A DNA stretch of 13,342 bases from Cyclostephanos tholiformis (taxonomy: Eukaryota > Bacillariophyta > Thalassiosirophyceae > Thalassiosirales > Thalassiosiraceae), in contig JALLPB010000727.1 of the NCBI GenBank assembly GCA_036939975.1, positions 1-13,342 of the forward strand. The letters are read 5' to 3'. Positions within the stretch are counted from its first letter, which is position 1, and every line of letters begins with the position of its first letter. The notes beneath the pieces are model-generated. The model was given only the letters and a program-made list of their open reading frames with translations, was not told the origin of the DNA and did no database searches. The translations under genes were made by a program, and so were the position numbers. Below, in pieces: positions 9,011 through 13,342 of the stretch.

Positions 9011-10246
9011 TGGGGCATTTTTTATGCTAAATGGGACATTGTTGTTGCTAAATGGGACACCAAGTCCACTAATGGCTTACCAGTAGGTAATGTCACCTAC
9101 TTATGTCTGATCATGCCTATTTTGTGTCATCTTCTAATGTCCCAGAGAAAAATGCCCATAAGCTATGAATTATTGTGGACGATAATCTTGAGTTTTCTGG
9201 TCATCTTCTCGTTTTCATATTCTCAACTGGTAGATAAAAATTTACTCAGTTCAGACTTTCTTTTCTAACTGAATTGAATTGCTCCTAAAAAACCAATGGG
9301 GAAGATGCAGTCTTTTTTACGATACTTACCTAAGCCTGAAAGTGTTATCGAAAGAAAAAAATGGAATTCTATTTATCATACTAAACCCTACACATGTAGC
9401 ATTTTTATTTCAAATCACTAAGACCAATGGCAGACCTCATCAACCAACTGCCTCTCCCTCACCAAAATGCACAACACACAACTAAAAAAACAAAAACACA
9501 GCCCCATGGTCCCCCGCTGCCCGTCGCCCGCCGCCCTCCAGCGGCTTCATTTTGTAGGTGATTCCAATCACTGTACATTTCACAATTGGTCTCGATCATC
9601 GCAGCATGGCGATATAATTTTTATTGGTCTAACTTACTATTTTTTTATTTTATATACCATTTTATTTCAGGTGGCGTTGCAGCAAGCTGGCAGACAAAAG
9701 GTGAGTTTTATAAGCTATTTAACGTACTTTTTTTGTTCCGCTGAATTGATATGATGTGCACTAACCATTTCTATCTGGAAATATGATTTTTACCTATTTC
9801 ATACTTGTCTTCATCTAGTTTCTTGGCATGGTTTTGGCCAGGGGGGGGTCACCAAGGTCACCATGTTTTTGGGAAGGTAGGTTTCATGGCTAGGTATGTA
9901 GTAGTCATCGTAAAGTAGACTTAGTAAAAATAATTACTTATGGAAAAATTTCTTAATTGCACCATCCGAATAATTCAGATGGGTGCGAAACATAATTGCT
10001 TCTCACTTGAAAATTGTGAGAAACAATTATGCTTTGCACCCATCCAAAAATGCAATTGAAAAAAATTCGAATCAAAAACATATGTAGGAAATGGTGTGCT
10101 ATGAACGTTGGCGCATGTCCTATCAGTTCAAATGTTGATCTTACGACTTATTTAAGTTGAAATAATACATTTTAAAAAATGCCTTATGACACCTTCTGAT
10201 ACCTCTTAAATGATCTAACTATGGGGCATGGCAGTATGATATTTGA
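9011..10246. other. AT-rich stretch between the two transposase remnants
   Basis: About 1.2 kb with no supported protein-coding gene. It contains a CpG-bearing C-rich islet (about 9500-9545), two exon-like fragments bounded by good splice consensus (9671-9700 and 9819-9876) and a strong hairpin (about 9945-10070). It could be the decayed 5' region of copy B, the lost C-terminal part of copy A overwritten by an insertion, or both. Short ORFs at 9279-9485 and 9467-9754 show no recognisable motif. Confidence 0.5.
9955..10057. repeat. Near-perfect inverted repeat (hairpin), MITE-like
   Basis: Arms 9978-10006 and 10016-10044 are 29 bp each, with three mismatches and a 9-base loop. Each arm starts or ends with GATGGGTGC or its complement GCACCCATC. 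All three mismatches are transitions. An outer pair, AATTGCA at 9955-9961 and TGCAATT at 10051-10057, extends the fold, and A/T-rich flanks may pair further. The structure could be a miniature inverted-repeat element or a fold-back insertion; no target-site duplication was identified. Confidence 0.75.
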
Positions 10247-11890
10247 TGTCCCATAAATATTGTCTTTGGGAGCACTTCTGATGAAGATTTTGTCCCATTT
10301 GTTATGGTGGAGGTGTACCAGATGGTTGGCGTTTTGTTTGCAAATGGGTCGGCCCCAAAGTCAAGGATCAAGTATTTGTTCAAGCTGTTGAGTGAGCATC
10401 CTCTCCTGGGGAGTGACCTTGTATCAAGAGCCATGGAGAAGAGGGTGACTGTGATTGATCGGACAATTCGGGGGTTGTGCCGATGGTGGCATTTCCATTG
10501 CCAGTACTTTACATTGACCAACTTTTGGGAAGGTCAACCCACTTTTGAAAGCAAGGACATGTGGCATTTGGGTGCCCGGGAAGTGGGTGGCGATTGATGA
10601 GCAGATGATGGGGTTTCAGGGGGCATTGGGGATGAAGCTCTGCATATCATACAAGCAAGAGGGAGATGGATTCCAATGTGATGCGATATGTTACCATGGC
10701 TACACCTCCTCTTTTTGGTTTTGCCATGGGCCACCAACAGACTTGGAACTGGAGATGAAGGACCTGGCACTCTCCCCCATGGCTGCTTGGGTCATTTGGC
10801 TTGCTCAATGCTTGCCAAACAAATGGACATGGGTGTACATGGACAACCTCTTTACTTTGCTCAAGCTATTTACAGCATTGCACCGGGAGCATTCATTGGT
10901 GCATGGGGTGGTGTGGGCGCAGGGCATGGAATGCCAGATTCCATGATCCAATGGGAGGAGAAGAATCTGAAGAGGGTGGAGAGCTTGTGGGGGATGATGA
11001 AGGTGGCAAGACAGAACCCTGCATGTCCAGATATCCTTTCTGTGTCTGTGTATGACATGAAGCTGGTACACATCTTCTCAATGGCTGCAGAATCAGTGGT
11101 CTGGAGGACCAAGATGAGAAAGGTGTGAGACGGTAAGACATAGATGAAGATAGACTTCCTCCCTCTGAGTTTAATAGATGATTACAACTCAAACATGAAT
11201 GGGATGGACATTGCTGACCAATTTGGGGCATGTACCATCTTGATCATTGAATGAATCATCAGAAGTGGTGGTGGAGCTACTTAATCTGGGCGATTGGTGT
11301 GTCAGGCTTGAACATCTTTAAAATCTATGGTAGTGTCTATGATGACAAGGTGAATGAGGGGCACGTCGGACTGTTTCCGAAGTGGACACATGCTGAGTTT
11401 TTGCAGGAGTTGGTTTATGATCTGCTCCTGCCAGAGCAGACAAAAAACACATCGCAAGTCTCCAGAACATGATGACAACACAATCAGCATGGCTTCATCA
11501 GTTGCAACATCTCTGTTCTATTCACTTTCTATGATGGCATCCAAGATTTATGAGAGGTATGATAGTGATCTCAGTTATGACTTGGGGAGGAAGACAAACA
11601 TGGAGAACTGGAAGCCGTACTAAATCATGAAAGATCGGATTATGTTGGGCTGTTTTAAGGACAGGCTTGATAGGACAAAGCACCATTGGTGTCATGTACT
11701 GAAAGGTGCCACATGCAATTATTGCATGTATGTGTGGAACCATTAGATGGATAAGCAGCAGTAGAGGGGGTTTGCTAACAAAGAGCAAAACAAGTACAAA
11801 ATTATCAGGTGCCTCACCTGTAATATCCATCTGTGCAGTGGCTATGACATGGAATTCCATGGTTACTCAGCCCCTAGTACATTAGGTTAG
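10247..11890 (+). pseudogene. Decayed piggyBac-type transposase, copy B (nearly full length)
   Basis: Cut-and-paste transposase of a different subfamily from copy A. Read through several frames it gives, in order: VGVLFANGSAPKSRIKYLF (from about 10325), HPLLGSDLVSRAM, GKWVAIDEQMMGFQGALGMK (first catalytic Asp, near 10586), EGDGFQCDAICYHGYT, VYMDNLFTLLKLFTAL (second Asp, near 10836), CPDILSVSVYDMKLVHI, LIDDYNSNMNGMDIADQ (third Asp region, near 11171), KWWWSYLIWAIGV near 11266 and FPKWTHAEFLQELVYDLL. It ends with a Cys-rich domain, CNYC through RCLTCNIHLC and EFHG, closing at a TAG near 11888. Frame changes occur near 10560-10590, 10930-10950, 11220-11230 and 11460. In-frame stops include two that replace expected Trp codons (after RKV near 11126 and before MNHQKWWW near 11248). 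It cannot make a functional protein as written. It probably had an upstream N-terminal exon or region that is not recognisable. Confidence 0.9.
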
Positions 11891-12326
11891 ATGTTATTAG
11901 AGTTAATGCATGTTTTAAATTGTGAGAGTGTAATGGGATCAGAATCATCATACTAGTAATCAGAGAGGTACTACTCCAACCTGTGAGCCAACTTGTGTCC
12001 CGATGTGTTTTGTTGCATGGAGTTTTGGGGGTTCCCGCCATTGCAGCCGGTTCAAAAAGGTTCAAGAAAGTTTGGTATAACCCACGTACATCCATACACA
12101 TGGAACTCTTTTGTTCAGAAAGCCAAAAAAAGACACCAAATTATGCACCAAATGGTATGTAATTGCTCCAGCACAAGAAGATGTGATGTGACTTAAGATA
12201 TGAATTCGGCAATGCCACTTTCTGCATTTTTCACATGTTGTCAATTGCTCATTACATGCACAGCACAATACCCTTTGCATCATCATATCATGTCATACTG
12301 TGTATTATTGGTGCCTAATTATGTGA
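11891..12326. other. Intergenic, transposon-flanking sequence; nothing recognised
   Basis: About 435 bp between the end of transposase copy B and the right repeat copy. It holds no supported ORF on either strand. If copy B has a terminal inverted repeat it should lie here, but I could not identify a matching pair or a TTAA target duplication by eye. The 74-codon minus-strand ORF at 12062-12286 has scattered Cys and His but no conserved spacing. Confidence 0.4.
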
Positions 12327-12909
12327 GGCCAAGGACTGAATTCAATCCCAGACCATAGTAATTTCAAATAGCTGTAACTTGCCAAATATTAGTCCTCTGA
12401 CAAAAGTAGATAGCCTGCAGAAAGGGCTTAACAAGACAGGCCAAATGGTATATTGGTTGCTATAGTAAATTTTACTTACAAATAGGTCCTATGACAAGGT
12501 CAAAACTTCTATTAGAAGTAAAGTGTTGAACAAAAAAAAGTATTGAATACCCCCCACTCAATCCGTCCTCCAATGGGGCCCTAACATGAGCCCATAATGG
12601 CACCAATTGGGGGGGGCATTCCTCCCAGGATGCACATGGACTAGGCTGTGGTCATTGCCCCACTCCAGGGAGGGTGGAACATAGTAGGTTTGGAATCAAT
12701 TTCGTGGAGCCAAAAAATCTCATCCAAACTGCCTCCACCATGGCCCCTCCTCTGCCATCCCACCCCCCTCTGTGTCTCTTTCACTTGTATCTTCCATTGT
12801 CATTGTTGCTGTCACCACTTTCATCATCACTGTTGCCTCTATCGCAACTGCCACAGTGACGGCCACAGCCCTTGATGGCCAATCGAAGGAATTGGACAAA
12901 ACCAAGTCA
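12327..12909 (-). repeat. Right copy of the diverged inverted repeat
   Basis: Reverse complement of the left-end segment, without its large hexamer expansion: about 130 bp separate the blocks that lie about 815 bp apart in the left copy. Blocks with strong identity are 12873-12909 (TTCGATTGGCCAT on the minus strand), about 12540-12640 (GCCATTATGGGCTCATGTT) and 12327-12460 (ATATACCATTTG, ATTGAATTCA). The copy is CpG-poor where the left one is CpG-rich. Several differences are the CG to CA or TG changes expected from methyl-cytosine deamination. ORFs within it on either strand show no family features. Confidence 0.8.
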
Positions 12910-13342
12910 ACTCATCATTGTCCATGAAGTTTGGGTGGAGCATACTGCATCGGCTGTGTCTAACAGGGATCAGAAGTATGAATATAAGGTGACATCAAAG
13001 TCCATGTTGTTGTTGTGTTTTTGTGTTTTGTGAATAGAACTACAGTACTTAATATTGATTTCTGCATTCAATGGTTTTTCTTTGCCAAAGCCTCCAAGCA
13101 ACTCTTTTGGCATCAACAATGGTGCAAAATGGAACTTGGTCCGGATTGAATTTTGATCCCTTAAAACTTGGTCCACCTAGATGACCACCAAGCCAGGGCA
13201 TCTACACACCATAGCAACCATGTCTATTGACCACCCCTCTCTTGTAGGTGACTTTTGGTGAAATGGCAGCCCTCCGTTGCTGATTTGCTAGGCTGTTAAT
13301 TCCTGCAGGAATCCTTCATATTCCTGCAGGATTCCTTTTGGA
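12910..13342. other. Right-end non-coding sequence
   Basis: About 430 bp with no supported gene. The alignment between the two inverted repeat copies may continue here, but its partner lies beyond the left edge of the window. The only distinct structure is the paired palindrome at 13299-13334. Confidence 0.4.
13299..13334. repeat. Tandem TCCTGCAGGA palindromes
   Basis: A perfect 14-bp palindrome, ATTCCTGCAGGAAT, at 13299-13312 is followed after 7 bases by a second core, ATTCCTGCAGGATT, at 13320-13333. Both contain TCCTGCAGGA and are followed by a CCTT-type sequence. Possible readings are the start of a tandem array cut by the window edge, or a binding site for a dimeric protein. No function can be assigned. 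Confidence 0.6.

Noticed and set aside
10247..11890. Programmed frameshifting or stop readthrough in transposase copy B
   Set aside because: There are at least three frame changes and several stops spread along the gene, in a CpG-depleted context. Decay explains this more simply.
12062..12286. Cys/His-containing minus-strand ORF as a zinc-finger gene
   Set aside because: Cys and His spacing is irregular, composition matches the decayed surroundings and no start context or neighbour supports it.
1..13342. tRNA, rRNA, or prokaryotic defence genes
   Set aside because: I looked for TPsiC-like boxes, conserved rRNA segments and defence-domain motifs and saw none that held up.

Overview
This window looks like nuclear DNA of a unicellular eukaryote, most likely a diatom or another stramenopile. 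The evidence is two intron-less genes for eukaryotic nuclear RNA-processing proteins, very low-complexity CpG-rich coding sequence, and decayed piggyBac transposases of the type I recall as common in diatom and oomycete genomes. The taxonomic call is inference: there is no rRNA or organelle marker to fix it.

Layout. Positions 1-1270 hold one copy of a dispersed repeat, inflated by a GGCGAY-type hexanucleotide array. It is followed by a bacterial-like GT4 glycosyltransferase (1308-2923, +) whose coding sequence is readable but split over two frames and has no clean start. Convergent with it is a single-exon ARS2/SERRATE homologue (3079-6153, -). Divergent from that, across 281 bp, is a single-exon PINX1-like G-patch protein (6435-7358, +). 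These three genes are GC- and CpG-rich.

From about 7700 to the right end the sequence becomes AT-richer and strongly CpG-poor. It holds two decayed piggyBac transposases of different subfamilies. Copy A (about 7960-9010) is truncated and has lost its first catalytic Asp. Copy B (10247-11890) is nearly full length: all three catalytic Asp positions can still be read, but it has frameshifts and stops. Between them lies an AT-rich stretch with a strong hairpin and exon-like fragments. Further right (12327-12909) is a second, inverted and diverged copy of the repeat at the left end, without the large hexamer expansion.

How it fits together. ARS2 (cap-binding-complex partner, RNA fate) and PINX1 (snoRNA/rRNA maturation, telomerase) are both nuclear RNA factors and may share a divergent promoter. 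The glycosyltransferase appears to be a transferred gene that is decaying, or whose 5' end was disrupted where it meets the repeat. The right half is a transposon graveyard whose CpG depletion suggests past cytosine methylation. I saw no intact defence, CRISPR, tRNA or rRNA features.
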